NCBI RefSeq assembly: GCF_003226535.1 | Contig: NZ_QKOB01000006.1 | Coordinates: 273,136 to 337,135 of the forward strand | From: Meiothermus sp. Pnk-1 | Lineage (GTDB): Bacteria; Deinococcota; Deinococci; Deinococcales; Thermaceae | Reading direction: 5' to 3' | DNA: 64,000 bases | Shown: one piece after another, positions 8,977 through 18,228 of the stretch | How the letters are laid out: each line of letters opens with the position of its first letter | Position numbering within the stretch: position 1 is the stretch's first letter | Translations under genes and position numbers: made by a program | Notes under the pieces: generated by a model | What the model was told of the DNA's origin: nothing | Seen by the model: the letters and a program-made list of their open reading frames with translations, nothing else | Databases searched by the model: none

Positions 8977-9969
8977 GTGAAACCCATTGCCCTCGACGCT
9001 ATGGGCGGCGACTACGCCCCCCGGGAAACCGTGGCCGGGGCGCTGTTGGCCGCCAAAGAAGGCATCCCGGTGGTCCTGGTCGGGCAGGCCCCAGCGCTCA
9101 AGGCCGAACTGCACAAGCAGGGTGGCGACCTCCCGCTGGTGGAAGCGCCCGAGTACATCACCATGCAAGACGCCGCTACCGATGTACGCAAGAAGCGAGG
9201 GGCCTCGATCAACGTATGCATGGAGCTGCTAAAGAAGGGGGAAGCCTCGGCTGTGGTCGCGATGGGCCATACTGGGGCCACCCTGGCCTCGGCCCTGTTC
9301 CACCTGGGGCGCATCCAGGGCGTCGAGCGCCCCACCTTGCTCATCGAGATGCCCAGCGAGAAAGGCCGGGTCTACCTTACCGATGGCGGGGCTAACGTGG
9401 ACTGCAAGCCGCATTGGCTGGTGCAGTTCGCGGTGATGGCCACGGCCTACGCCGAGGCCCAGGGGGTAAACAACCCCCGCGTGGGCCTGCTCTCCATCGG
9501 CGAGGAAGAGGGCAAGGGCAACGCGCTCACCAACGAGACCTACCCGCGGCTCAAGGCCACGCCGGGAATCCGCTTTCACGGCAACGTGGAAGGCCGCGAC
9601 ATCTTCAAGGGGACCACCGACATCGTGGTGACCGACGGCTACACCGGGAACGTAGTCCTCAAGCTCTCCGAGGGAGAAGCCCGGACCCTCCTGAAATGGG
9701 TTCGCGAAGCCCTCTCGAGTTCACCTCTGGCCAAGCTGGGTGGGCTGTTGGCGCGGGGTTCACTGCAACGCCTGCGGGCCAAGATGGACCCCGCCGAATA
9801 TGGGGCGATGCCCCTTTTGGGGGTGGAGGGTCCGGTCTTTATCGGGCATGGCTCGGCAGATGCTCGAGCGGTACACAACGCCATCCGTAAAGCCAAAAGC
9901 GCGGTCGAGGCCGGCCTGGTCGAGCGGGTGCGGGCGGGAATTGCTCGGCTTGCCCCGGCGGAGAGCTGA
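8977..9969 (+). CDS. plsX: Phosphate acyltransferase PlsX
   Basis: 330 residues starting at GTG 8977 (MKPIALDAMGGDYAPRETV), the canonical PlsX N-terminus. It makes acyl-phosphate from acyl-ACP and phosphate, feeding PlsY in phospholipid synthesis. Family blocks seen: MGHTGATLASALFHLGRIQG, LTDGGANVDCKP and DIVVTDGYTGNVVLKLSEG. In-frame codons upstream (from 8896) give an unrelated N-terminal extension, so they were not used. PlsX is often with fatty-acid genes; here it stands alone between trxA and a mechanosensitive channel. Confidence 0.95.
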   Translation: MKPIALDAMGGDYAPRETVAGALLAAKEGIPVVLVGQAPALKAELHKQGGDLPLVEAPEYITMQDAATDVRKKRGASINVCMELLKKGEASAVVAMGHTGATLASALFHLGRIQGVERPTLLIEMPSEKGRVYLTDGGANVDCKPHWLVQFAVMATAYAEAQGVNNPRVGLLSIGEEEGKGNALTNETYPRLKATPGIRFHGNVEGRDIFKGTTDIVVTDGYTGNVVLKLSEGEARTLLKWVREALSSSPLAKLGGLLARGSLQRLRAKMDPAEYGAMPLLGVEGPVFIGHGSADARAVHNAIRKAKSAVEAGLVERVRAGIARLAPAES

Positions 9970-10099
9970 GGCAGCGTAGTAGCATGTTCTCGCGAGCGGA
10001 AGCGGGCTCGATCTGTTCGCTAGCCTAGTCGCCCCAACGGGTGGCGGGCTCGAGGGGCAACAACCCCTGCCGTTTTTGCGCAAGCCCTTAGGTGGTCGC

Positions 10100-11149
10100 A
10101 TGGAACCTACCCTCCTGCAAGCCAACACCCTCCCCTGGCAGGTCCTCTTGGGCTTAGGGGTCGTCTCACTCGTGCTATGGCTGGGGCGCACCGGAGCCCG
10201 TCTTTTCAACCAGGTCGGACGCCTGACGCCCATGTCGGGAGATGACCGCTACTGGCGCCTCCTGGGATGGGTCTGGTGGGGGGTGGCCCTGGTGGGCGGG
10301 CTATCGCTGCTTGCCGAAATCTTCCGCCATCCCTTGGAACCCTTTCGCACCTGGGGCCACCAGCTCGCCCAGTGGCTGGGCTCGAGGGGGCTCGCCGGCC
10401 TCCTCATCCTGGCTTCGGCCTCCCTCGCGTACCGGATGATCCCCTTGCTGCTGGGCCGGATACCCGTGGCGACCTCCAGCGAGTTCACCCGGCAGCAGGT
10501 GCGAGGCCAAACCCTAAAAGCCGTGCTGGACTCGGGGCTTCGCGCGCTGGTGCTGGTGGTGGGGGGGCTATTCTTCCTCTCCAACTTGGGGCTCAATGTC
10601 ACCGCGCTCTTAGCCGGGGTGGGGGTGGCGGGCCTGGCGGTGAGCTTCGCCGCGCAAAACCTCATCCGCGACCTGATCAACGGGTTTTTCATCCTGCTGG
10701 AAGACCAGTTCGGGGTGGGGGACGTGATCACCGTGGGGGCCCTCACCGGCACCGTGGAGCGCTTCAACCTGCGCATTACCGTGCTGCGCGACGTAGAAGG
10801 CCGGGTACACTTCCTGCCCAACTCGGGCATCACGGTGGTTTCGGTGTTGAGCCGGGACTGGGCGCGGGCGGTGGTAGACGTGCCGGTTTCCTGGAAGGAG
10901 GACCTCGAGCGAGCCTTGGAGGCCTTTCGCGACGAAGCCGAACGGTTTTACCAAGACCCCCAGTGGAGACCCAAATTTTCTGCCCCGCCGGACGTGCAAG
11001 GGGTGCAACAGCTGGCCAACGAGGCCATCGTCCTGCGGGTGTTGTTCACCACCAAGCCCAAGGAGCAGTGGGAAGTGGGGCGGGAATTTCGCCGCCGCAT
11101 CGCCGAACGCTTTGGACGCGAGGCCATCAAGACCCCAGCCACCCAGTAG
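10100..11149 (+). CDS. MscS-family mechanosensitive ion channel
   Basis: 349 residues with about four N-terminal membrane helices and the MscS core: the pore helix LLAGVGVAGLAVSFAAQNLIRDLINGFFILLEDQF, then the beta domain starting VGDVITVGALTGTVERFNLR. The mixed C-terminal domain is present. It opens on membrane tension to release small solutes on hypo-osmotic shock. The start chosen is the ATG at 10100 with AGGTGG 5 bases upstream; an in-frame TTG at 10076 lacks a good site. The 130-base gap upstream shows nothing recognised. Confidence 0.92.
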   Translation: MEPTLLQANTLPWQVLLGLGVVSLVLWLGRTGARLFNQVGRLTPMSGDDRYWRLLGWVWWGVALVGGLSLLAEIFRHPLEPFRTWGHQLAQWLGSRGLAGLLILASASLAYRMIPLLLGRIPVATSSEFTRQQVRGQTLKAVLDSGLRALVLVVGGLFFLSNLGLNVTALLAGVGVAGLAVSFAAQNLIRDLINGFFILLEDQFGVGDVITVGALTGTVERFNLRITVLRDVEGRVHFLPNSGITVVSVLSRDWARAVVDVPVSWKEDLERALEAFRDEAERFYQDPQWRPKFSAPPDVQGVQQLANEAIVLRVLFTTKPKEQWEVGREFRRRIAERFGREAIKTPATQ

Positions 11150-11190
11150 GAATTTTGATAATAGTGTAAAACTGGCCCAATATTTATGTA

Positions 11191-11220
11191 TTGACAGAAA
11201 TGGAGTTTATGTCTTATACA
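11191..11220 (+). promoter_or_regulatory. Strong sigma-70-type promoter in an AT-rich patch
   Basis: A perfect TTGACA (11191-11196) is followed after 18 bases by TATACA (11215-11220). The predicted transcription start falls at or next to the ATG at 11227, giving a leaderless message. The patch 11150-11230 is much more AT-rich than its surroundings. Confidence 0.65.
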
Positions 11221-11226
11221 TATTAC

Positions 11227-11346
11227 ATGCTCACACCACGTAAGGGGCGTAACAACGCGGCGGTCCGCACGCTCGTGGTCGACCTCGTAACCGGTGCCAT
11301 CCTGGGGGCGGTGCTGGCCCTGTCGCTGTGGTTGGCCTCCACCTGA
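11227..11346 (+). CDS. Small single-pass membrane protein, possible leaderless gene
   Basis: A 39-codon ORF (MLTPRKGRNNAAVRTLVVDL then a hydrophobic stretch GAILGAVLALSLWLA, ending at TGA 11344). A basic N-terminus followed by one membrane helix would give an N-in orientation. The frame is open back to ATG 11200, but that codon lies inside the promoter spacer, so 11227 is preferred: it sits 6 bases after the -10. I do not recognise a family. Support is the promoter position, the coherent membrane profile and GC-rich third positions; it could still be a promoter for the downstream esterase only. Confidence 0.45.
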   Translation: MLTPRKGRNNAAVRTLVVDLVTGAILGAVLALSLWLAST

Positions 11347-11411
11347 ACCCTCCCGTCTAAAAACCCCCCCATACCACAAAAAGACTCCAACCTCGAGGCC
11401 AGACTGGGGGT

Positions 11412-12941
11412 ATGTCCACCTGGCCGCGCTGGATCGCTTTGCTGCTCATTCTCGGCCTGAGCCAAGCCCAGAGCCTCTACCTCCTTAGCCCCCAAGGCCC
11501 CCTGCGGGGTGGGGTCAACGAAGCGCTCGGGGTAGGCTATTTTCTGGGGATTCCCTACGCTCGAGCCGAGCGCTGGAAAGCCCCGGTGCCCGCTTCGGGT
11601 TGGAGCGCGGTGCGGGAAGCCAGGCACTTCGGTGACGCCTGCCCCCAACGGGGGGTCGTGACCACCCGCCTAGGGGGCTACCTCCCGCCGCAGAGCGAGG
11701 ACTGCCTGAACCTCAATGTCTGGCTGCCCCTAGCCTCCCCGCCCGCGGAGGGCTGGCCGGTGATGGTCTGGATCCACGGGGGCAGCTTCACCGGAGGAGG
11801 GAGCGGGGAGCCTGTCTACGACGGAAGCCAACTGGCCGCAGGGGGGGCGGTGGTGGTCTCGCTCAACTACCGGCTGGGCCCCTTGGGCTGGCTGGCGCTG
11901 CCCGCCTTGCAAGCCGAAGACCCCCAAGGTTCGGTGGGGAACTACGGACTGCTGGACCAGCTCGAGGCGCTGCGTTGGGTGCAGAGGAATATCCGGGCCT
12001 TCGGCGGGAACCCGCGGAATGTGACGGTGTTCGGGCAGTCGGCCGGGGGAATGTCGGTGTGCGATCTGCTGGCCAGCCCCAAGAGCCAAGGGCTCCTCCA
12101 CAAAGCCATCGTGATGTCCGGAGGCTGCACCTTCGTGCGCAACCTCGAGCAGGACTTCAAGTCCGGGGCTCGGTGGGCCCAGGCCATGGGCTGCGCCGAG
12201 GAGGACCTGGCCTGCTTACGCCAGGTGCCCCTCGCCAGGATGTATCCGCCGGAGGGCGCAGCGCTCGCCGAAGCGGTGCAGAGGGTCGAGGCTGGAGGCT
12301 TCGAGCGCTCACCCTGGAAGCCTCATCTGGACGGGGTAGTGCTCGATAAAATACCGCTACAAGCCTTGAAGGAAGGTCGCGCAGGGGGGATTCCCCTGCT
12401 AGCGGGGGGAACCCAGCAGGAACTGTGGAGTGAGCTACTCTCCGCGCCGGGGGACTGGGCGGGCTTCGAGGCGCGGGCGGAAAAAGTACTGGCGGGTAAG
12501 GGTAAAACCGCTCGAGCCCTATACCAAAAGCTCTACCCAGACCGGCCTCGCGAAGCCTGGGCCTACTTCCAGACCGACCGCGTGCTCCTTTGCCCTAGCC
12601 TGGAGGCCGCCCGGGTACAGGGCGAGTGGGCGCTCACCTACGGCTACCTGGTCAGTTACCGGTCCCCGGTTTTCCCCGAGCTGGGAAGCTTTCACGGGAT
12701 CGAGCTGCCGCTGCTGTTCGGCACGCAAAACACCTGGCCCGCGCAGGCCATCTTCCTCAGCGCCCAGGCCTATGAAGAATCCTTGCCGATCAGCCGCGAA
12801 CTACAGCGGCACTGGCTCGCGTTCGCCCGAAGCGGCGAGCCCGGATGGCTTCCTTATGACTCGGGCGAGCTTCTCGAGATTGGAACCAGATTGCATATCA
12901 CCGATAATCCCTACGATGAGCGGTGCGGGCTGTTTCGCTAG
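11412..12941 (+). CDS. Secreted type-B carboxylesterase
   Basis: 509 residues: signal peptide (about 1-20, cleavage near SQA-QS), then the alpha/beta-hydrolase fold of type-B carboxylesterases. [10 protein letters not shown] (95-104), the oxyanion-hole motif HGGSF (122-126) and the nucleophile elbow GQSAGG with Ser210 are visible; a C-terminal [12 protein letters not shown] block carries the expected catalytic His. It hydrolyses carboxylic esters outside the cytoplasm; natural substrate unknown. The start is ATG 11412, 65 bases after the small membrane ORF. Confidence 0.9.
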   Translation: MSTWPRWIALLLILGLSQAQSLYLLSPQGPLRGGVNEALGVGYFLGIPYARAERWKAPVPASGWSAVREARHFGDACPQRGVVTTRLGGYLPPQSEDCLNLNVWLPLASPPAEGWPVMVWIHGGSFTGGGSGEPVYDGSQLAAGGAVVVSLNYRLGPLGWLALPALQAEDPQGSVGNYGLLDQLEALRWVQRNIRAFGGNPRNVTVFGQSAGGMSVCDLLASPKSQGLLHKAIVMSGGCTFVRNLEQDFKSGARWAQAMGCAEEDLACLRQVPLARMYPPEGAALAEAVQRVEAGGFERSPWKPHLDGVVLDKIPLQALKEGRAGGIPLLAGGTQQELWSELLSAPGDWAGFEARAEKVLAGKGKTARALYQKLYPDRPREAWAYFQTDRVLLCPSLEAARVQGEWALTYGYLVSYRSPVFPELGSFHGIELPLLFGTQNTWPAQAIFLSAQAYEESLPISRELQRHWLAFARSGEPGWLPYDSGELLEIGTRLHITDNPYDERCGLFR

Positions 12942-13022
12942 CTGCCCCACGGGAAGCTTTCCGCCTTCGCTGACCTCCAAACCATGGCCGATAGCTCGGG
13001 CAGAAAGCGCTCCAAGCATACC

Positions 13023-13047
13023 GCGTTTAGCCTTTTGCGTTTAGCAT
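13023..13047. repeat. Dispersed GCGTTTAGC repeat, doubled, upstream of the GlcE-like gene
   Basis: GCGTTTAG (13023-13030) and GCGTTTAGCAT (13037-13047) lie in the 112-base gap after the esterase. The TAGCAT of the second copy sits 6 bases before the ATG at 13054, so the repeat appears to supply the -10 element of a leaderless promoter. Confidence 0.5.
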
Positions 13048-13053
13048 CGGGAT

Positions 13054-13719
13054 ATGCCTCTTCTTGAGCTTTCTCCCTCCGATCAGTACCTTACCGCCAG
13101 CGGGGACACCCCCCTGCTCGAGGTTTGGGAAGCCCTCCCCCCGGGGCTTTTCCCTCCCTTTCCCCCGGTGGAGCTTCCGGGGGGGCTGGGCGGCCTGGTG
13201 CAGCGCGGCGGCTTCGGCCAAACTTTCTTCTTCGGGGCGGAGGTGCTGGGGGTAACCTTGAAAACCCCCCAGGGGCGCACCGTGCAAGCCGGGGGCCGGG
13301 TGGTTAAAAACGTGCAGGGCTACGACCTGGTACGGCCCTTCGTGGGGAGTTTCGGGGCGCTGGGGGAAGCCGTTTCCGTGACGCTTCGGCTACGACCAGG
13401 CCGGACTTCGGTCTTCTTGCAAAAGCCGCTCGAGCCCGGGTTTGCTTGGTCTTCGGCCGCGGCCCCCCAGCCGCGGTTTCTCTGGCAGCACGAGAGCACC
13501 CTGCTCGCCTTCCACTTCGGTCACCCCAAGGAGGTCGAGCGCCTGCGCCAAGCCTTCGGGGGCGAGATTGTGGATAACCCTGTGGATTACTCTGGACTTT
13601 TCCCCAACGGGATGGGGGTGGGTCCAGGCCCCTTGCGCGATCTGCGCTTTACCTGGGCCGACGGCGGGGCCAAGCCTCCCCTCCCCGCGGTGTTTCAGCG
13701 GCTGGCCTCGGTGCTCTAG
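13054..13719 (+). CDS. GlcE-like FAD-binding protein (short glycolate oxidase subunit homologue)
   Basis: 221 residues resembling the PCMH-type FAD domain of GlcE; the signature is [28 protein letters not shown] (about residues 84-111). It is much shorter than typical GlcE (about 350 residues) and no glcD or glcF is adjacent, so it may partner a GlcD/GlcF pair encoded elsewhere or be a reduced paralogue. Expected role in the family: electron transfer in glycolate or other 2-hydroxyacid oxidation. The start has TAGCAT 6 bases upstream. It converges on the lipid kinase gene with 11 bases between. Confidence 0.75.
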   Translation: MPLLELSPSDQYLTASGDTPLLEVWEALPPGLFPPFPPVELPGGLGGLVQRGGFGQTFFFGAEVLGVTLKTPQGRTVQAGGRVVKNVQGYDLVRPFVGSFGALGEAVSVTLRLRPGRTSVFLQKPLEPGFAWSSAAAPQPRFLWQHESTLLAFHFGHPKEVERLRQAFGGEIVDNPVDYSGLFPNGMGVGPGPLRDLRFTWADGGAKPPLPAVFQRLASVL

Positions 13720-13730
13720 GGGGTGGTCTC

Positions 13731-14609
13731 CTAGGGCAGGGCCACCCGCAAGGCCCGGGGGTGGATCCGCACCTCATACCGCGCCTGGGGCTCGAGCAAC
13801 TCGCCATCGGTGTGGGCCGCCACTGGCCGGTCGAAGCGCACCGTGAAGGCCGCCCCGCCATACTGGTGCACTCGGGGATGGTGAACGTGCTGGCCGAGGA
13901 GCAGCCGGGGCAGGATCCCCACCACCCCCAAGCGGCTAAACTCCCCGGCCACCACCCCCGACAGGAGTCCGTCGGTAGGGCTGGCCGAGGGCGCGATGGG
14001 AATACCCCCGCCATAGGTATGGCCGTTCATCAGGGCGACCAGGAGGGCCTTCCCCTGGAAGAGCACCTCCCCTCCGGCCTCGAGGGTCAGTGTAGGCAGG
14101 GAGAGCTCCTTGAGCACCGCGAAGATCGAGTAGAGGTAGCGGGGCATCCCGCGCAGAAACGTCGGCGCGGTCAGGGCCTTGCGGGCCACCATGGCGTCGA
14201 AACCGATCCCCAGGGAGGCCCCGAAGGGCTGGCCGTTCACCTCCCCCAGATCCACCGCGCCGGCAGGAGCGTTGAGGGCGATCTGAAAAGCCTCCGCCAG
14301 GGGCTTTCTGTGAAGCCCGATCATGCGGGCGAAGTCGTTGCCCGAGCCGATGGGCACCACCCCCAGCACCTTGGCGGAGTGGGCTAGGCCGCGGAGTACC
14401 TCGTGGACGGTGCCATCCCCGCCGACGGCGATGACCCGCTCGGCCGGGGTGGTCTGGGCCAGTAAGGTGGCGTGGCCAGGGCTTTTGGTCTGGACGACCT
14501 GGACTTGGCCGTTGGGATGAATCGCGGCTAGCGCACTTTGGATCTGAGGGAGCATCCGCCCCACCCGACCCCGGCCCGCCGCCGGGTTGACGATGACCAG
14601 GCTCTGCAT
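13731..14609 (-). CDS. Diacylglycerol/lipid kinase family protein (YegS/DagK type)
   Basis: 292 residues: ATP-binding N-terminal domain beginning MQSLVIVNPAAGRGR with the nucleotide motif GGDGT (63-67) and PIGSGNDFAR, then the beta-sandwich lipid-binding domain. It phosphorylates diacylglycerol or a related lipid. Whether it is DgkB-like or uses another lipid cannot be decided from sequence. TAGAAT lies 8 bases before the ATG, with no Shine-Dalgarno. Confidence 0.9.
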   Translation of the reverse strand: MQSLVIVNPAAGRGRVGRMLPQIQSALAAIHPNGQVQVVQTKSPGHATLLAQTTPAERVIAVGGDGTVHEVLRGLAHSAKVLGVVPIGSGNDFARMIGLHRKPLAEAFQIALNAPAGAVDLGEVNGQPFGASLGIGFDAMVARKALTAPTFLRGMPRYLYSIFAVLKELSLPTLTLEAGGEVLFQGKALLVALMNGHTYGGGIPIAPSASPTDGLLSGVVAGEFSRLGVVGILPRLLLGQHVHHPRVHQYGGAAFTVRFDRPVAAHTDGELLEPQARYEVRIHPRALRVALP

Positions 14610-14738
14610 TGCTGGCTATTCTAGCGTGTTCGCGGGCGCGGGGCTCGAGCCCCGCTCGGCAAAACGCCCAAGGCAGTATTGTACCGCAGGTGCAGCCAAC
14701 CCGCCCCTGCGCTAAAATGCCCCCAAAGGAGGCCTGCC

Positions 14739-15632
14739 GTGATTCGTCCGCTGGCCCAGAAAGACCTTCCCCAGCTCGTGGAGCTGCTCTCCTGGATGGA
14801 CCAAGATGCTTCTAGAGGGGTGTTGGCTCCCGAGTCGCGCAGCCCGGAGGGGCTGTACTGGGAGGTGATGGCCCTAGGCGGCGAGGCCGACTGGGAGACC
14901 TTAGCCATCGAAGAGGATGGCCGGCTGGTGGGGTATGCCGCCCTCTACTCCTTCTGGGAAGGCGGAGTTCTGGAAGGGCCAGTAGTGCGAGGCCCGGAGG
15001 GGAAAAAACTGCTCGAAAGAATCATCGCCCGGGCCAAGGCGCGGGGTTATCCCACCCTGCACGCTTTCCCCCAAGAGTCCAACCGCCCGCTGCGCCAGAT
15101 GCTCGAGGAGGCCGGTTTCGCCGCTCAACACACCACCTATTTCTTCGCCATCCTCCGCGCCGACCTGACCTACCCGCCCCCTCCCGACGTCCGCATCGTG
15201 GCGGATGAACCCCCTGACCCGGAGGTCTACCGCCAGCTTTACCAAGCCTGCGAGGACAACTGGGCCCAGCGCCTCTCCTGGAGCGACGAGGAGCTGATGG
15301 AACACTTCGAGGACCGCGAGGTGACGTTGCTGGTCGCCTACCGCTTCGCAGACGGGGCCCTGCACGAAGCGCTGGGAATGGTGGAGCTCGAGCGCGACGA
15401 CGACTGGGCCGAGATCGCCTATATCGGGGTGATCCCCGAGCGGCGGGGACAAGGGATTGGCCGAGCCCTCCTGGGTGCCGCCGCCAAGCTGGCTTTCGCC
15501 GATCCCCAAGTCCAGAAGCTGCGGGTGCGGGCCCATGACCACGAAAAAGCCGCCATGGAGCTATATAAGCAGCTGGGGTTTCGCCTCGAGGAGGCGGTCG
15601 TCACCTATACCCTGGATTTAGACCAAGCTTGA
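14739..15632 (+). CDS. Tandem-GNAT N-acetyltransferase
   Basis: 297 residues starting at GTG 14739 with AAAGGAGG 7 bases upstream; longer in-frame starts would bury this site. The C-terminal GNAT domain (about 155-297) has the acetyl-CoA loop YIGVIPERRGQGIGRALL and a late YKQLGFRLEE motif. The N-terminal half (1-140) looks like a second, less conserved GNAT domain with GKKLLERIIARAKARG. The substrate is unknown. Its last 28 bases overlap the opposing deacetylase-family gene tail to tail. Confidence 0.85.
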   Translation: MIRPLAQKDLPQLVELLSWMDQDASRGVLAPESRSPEGLYWEVMALGGEADWETLAIEEDGRLVGYAALYSFWEGGVLEGPVVRGPEGKKLLERIIARAKARGYPTLHAFPQESNRPLRQMLEEAGFAAQHTTYFFAILRADLTYPPPPDVRIVADEPPDPEVYRQLYQACEDNWAQRLSWSDEELMEHFEDREVTLLVAYRFADGALHEALGMVELERDDDWAEIAYIGVIPERRGQGIGRALLGAAAKLAFADPQVQKLRVRAHDHEKAAMELYKQLGFRLEEAVVTYTLDLDQA

Positions 15633-16504
15633 AGGGCCAGCCGGTAGGTCTGGGCGTGGGCGGTGACCGTGACCTTGGGATCGCGGTTGTATCCCCCTCC
15701 CATCACGATCACCAGGGGTATTCCGGCTTGGCGAACCCTGCCAAACACCATCCGGTCGCGCTCGGCCAACCCTTCCAAACTCAGGCTGAGCCGCCCGAAG
15801 CGATCGCCCGCCAGCACGTCCACCCCGGCATTGAAGAACACCAGGTCGGGCTTGAAGGCAAAGCCGGCGGAAAGGGCTTGCTCCAGCGCTTCCAGATAGG
15901 CGTGGTCCCCAGTCGCATCGGGCAGGCCTACATCGAGATCGCTCCTCTCCTTACGCAAGGGGTAGTTGCGCTCGCCGTGCAAAGAGAGGGTAAACACGCT
16001 GGGGTCATGTTGGAAGAACACCGCGGTGCCGTTCCCCTGGTGGGCGTCCAGATCTACCACCAGCGCCCTTCCCCCAAATCCCTCGGCCCGTAAGTTGGCC
16101 AGCGCAACGGCTACATCGTTGAATAGACTGTACCCTTCGGCCCGGTCGGGGTAGGCGTGGTGGGTGCCTCCTGCCAGGTTCATTCCCAGACCACGCTCGA
16201 GGGCATCGCGGCTGGCCATCAAGGTGCCCCCGGCAGCATGCAGGGCCCGGGTCAGCAGACTCTCGCTCCAAGGAAGTCCCACCCGGAGCGATTCCTGACG
16301 AGAAAGTCCCTGGGTGCGCAAACGTGCGAGATAATTCGGGTCGTGGACTAGGGCGAGGGCTTCCCAAGGGAGGGCCGGGGCTGGCCGCACTTGTACCTCG
16401 CCTCGCAGCGCCTCGGCCACCCCGCCGTACTTGTAGCGGGGGAAGGGGTGGTGGTCGGGAAGCTCGAGGACGTGGTGGGCGGTCGAGTAAGCGGTGAAGG
16501 GCAT
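15605..16504 (-). CDS. Histone deacetylase superfamily (AcuC/acetylpolyamine amidohydrolase-like)
   Basis: 299 residues of class I/II-type deacetylase fold. Zinc and catalytic residues are in place: the His-His pair in GGTHHA (His115, His116), DLDAHQGNGT (Asp151, Asp153, His155) and the late GGGYNRD loop. Bacterial members deacetylate acetyl-CoA synthetase lysines, acetylpolyamines or other acetyl compounds. The gene is tail to tail with a GNAT acetyltransferase, overlapping by 28 bases, which makes an acetylation/deacetylation link tempting but unproven. Confidence 0.88.
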   Translation of the reverse strand: MPFTAYSTAHHVLELPDHHPFPRYKYGGVAEALRGEVQVRPAPALPWEALALVHDPNYLARLRTQGLSRQESLRVGLPWSESLLTRALHAAGGTLMASRDALERGLGMNLAGGTHHAYPDRAEGYSLFNDVAVALANLRAEGFGGRALVVDLDAHQGNGTAVFFQHDPSVFTLSLHGERNYPLRKERSDLDVGLPDATGDHAYLEALEQALSAGFAFKPDLVFFNAGVDVLAGDRFGRLSLSLEGLAERDRMVFGRVRQAGIPLVIVMGGGYNRDPKVTVTAHAQTYRLALQAWSKSRV

Positions 16505-16572
16505 CTAGATGTATTGTGCCGGTTTTGCCGGGGGCTTCCGTGGGAGATGCAACGATTGGCATAATGACCCCG

Positions 16573-17388
16573 ATGGAGATCGTACGCGCGCTGCAGGAGA
16601 TCCTACCGGGGCAGCAAGGTTTCTTTTTGCTCCTCACCCAGCTCGGCTCGGAATGGGCCTACATCGTGCTGCTGGCGCTGTACCTGTGGCTGGTGAGCCC
16701 GCCGACGGGCCGCAGGTTGGGAATGTTGGTGGGGTTTTCCTACGCCCTCAACGCGGGGTTCAAGGAATGGTTTGACCAACCCCGGCCCTACCAGATAGAC
16801 CCCCGCGTCTCCTTCCCTGCAGCCGAAGCCACCGGGACTGGGAACGGCTTTCCCAGCGGTCACGCCCAGACAGCTGCCACCTACTGGTTATTCCTGGCGC
16901 TGCGCCACCGCAAGGCCTGGCTGTGGGCGTTGGCGGGGGTACTGGTGGGGCTCATCGGGCTCTCGAGGATCTACCTGGGCGTCCATTTCCTCTCCGACGT
17001 GCTGGGCGGTCTGCTGATCGGAGTAGGGCTGGCCCTGGCCGGGGCCTACTTCCCGGTGCGCGAGTTACCCCCCACCTTCTTGCGGGTCTTCGCGGCGATC
17101 TTTTTGCTATTCCTAAGCCTCGCCGGGGGCAAGGACGTAGGGGTGGCGTTGGGGCTGGTGAGCGGACTTTTGTTCAGCAATGCCAGCTTCAGCCCCCCGC
17201 AGACCTGGCCCAAACGGCTGATCTTCGCGGGGCTGGGGCTGGCGCTGGTGTTCGGGGTGTATATAGGCTTGGGGCTAGGGATGGGCGAACTTCGCCACCA
17301 AGCCTGGGGGGCTTTCATCCGCTACGCCATCGTGGCCTTTTTCGCCGCCGAGCTGTGGCCGGGGCTGGCCCGACCCCTCCTGCGATGA
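16573..17388 (+). CDS. PAP2 superfamily phosphatase, membrane-bound
   Basis: About 271 residues with roughly eight membrane helices. The three PAP2 motifs are present: KEWFDQPRP, PSGHAQTAA and SRIYLGVHFLSDVLGG, giving the His/Arg/Asp active site of lipid-phosphate and undecaprenyl-pyrophosphate phosphatases. A hydrophobic C-terminal half follows the catalytic core. The start chosen is ATG 16573 because CATAAT lies 7 bases upstream; ATG 16564 overlaps that -10. Its stop overlaps the start of the endonuclease V gene (ATGA). Confidence 0.9.
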   Translation: MEIVRALQEILPGQQGFFLLLTQLGSEWAYIVLLALYLWLVSPPTGRRLGMLVGFSYALNAGFKEWFDQPRPYQIDPRVSFPAAEATGTGNGFPSGHAQTAATYWLFLALRHRKAWLWALAGVLVGLIGLSRIYLGVHFLSDVLGGLLIGVGLALAGAYFPVRELPPTFLRVFAAIFLLFLSLAGGKDVGVALGLVSGLLFSNASFSPPQTWPKRLIFAGLGLALVFGVYIGLGLGMGELRHQAWGAFIRYAIVAFFAAELWPGLARPLLR

Positions 17389-18089
17389 CCCTTTCCCCCT
17401 TTCCAAGGCCCGGCGACCTGGCCCAAGCTACGCGCATCCAAAAGGAGCTGCGGGGGCGGGTCGTCCTGGCGGGGGACCCTGTAGAGCTACGCTACCTAGC
17501 CGCCCTCGACGCTTCTCACCCCACCCGGTTTTCTCGCCGGCAAGGTCTATCGGTGGCGGTGGCGGTGCTGTGGGACCGGCAAGCACAGCAGGTGGTGGAA
17601 GTGGCCCAGGCTCTGCTAGACGCCGATACCCTCTTCCCTTACGTCCCGGGCTTCCTCTCCTTCCGCGAAGCCCCCTCCTACCTGGCCGCCCTCGCCAAGC
17701 TCTCCCGCCCCCCTGAGCTGTTGCTGGTGGACGGGCAGGGTATCGCCCACCCGCGCGGCTTGGGGATCGCCGCGCACCTGGGGGTCTATCTCGACCTACC
17801 CGCCATCGGGGTGGCCAAAAGCCTGCTGTACGGAAAACCCCAAGGGCAGTTGCCGCCGGAAGCGGGAAGCGCCGTCTTGCTGTTGGACCCCCGGGGGCAG
17901 CCCATCGGCTATGCCTACCGCTCGAGGACGGGGGTCAAACCGCTCTACGTCTCGCCGGGGCACCGGGTGGGGTTGGCGGAGAGCCTCGAGTTCGTACGTT
18001 CCCTGCCCACCCGATCCCGCCTCCCCGAACCCTTGCGCATCGCTCATATCGAAGCTGGGAAGGCTCGGCGGAGAGGTGCTGAGGGTTAG
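17385..18089 (+). CDS. nfi: Endonuclease V (deoxyinosine 3' endonuclease)
   Basis: 234 residues. Residues equivalent to the well-studied Thermotoga enzyme are in register: Asp42 (LAALDAS), Tyr86 and Glu95 (YVPGFLSFRE), Asp116 and His122 (VDGQGIAHPRG). It nicks DNA near deaminated adenine (inosine), fitting a hot environment. The ATG at 17385 overlaps the PAP2 stop by four bases, so the pair is probably translationally coupled. The same frame is open far upstream, but that part is only the shadow of the PAP2 gene. Confidence 0.93.
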   Translation: MTLSPFPRPGDLAQATRIQKELRGRVVLAGDPVELRYLAALDASHPTRFSRRQGLSVAVAVLWDRQAQQVVEVAQALLDADTLFPYVPGFLSFREAPSYLAALAKLSRPPELLLVDGQGIAHPRGLGIAAHLGVYLDLPAIGVAKSLLYGKPQGQLPPEAGSAVLLLDPRGQPIGYAYRSRTGVKPLYVSPGHRVGLAESLEFVRSLPTRSRLPEPLRIAHIEAGKARRRGAEG

Positions 18090-18228
18090 AAGCCGTGTCG
18101 AACTTTCTGGGGGTTCGTGGCCCGTAGCAAGCAAGCTCCAGGCCACAAACTGGCTTGTGACGTTCACCCTTTCTTCGCAATGTGCCCCAGGCTCAGACAC
18201 CCCACAGAAAAACGTTCTACATTGGGAT

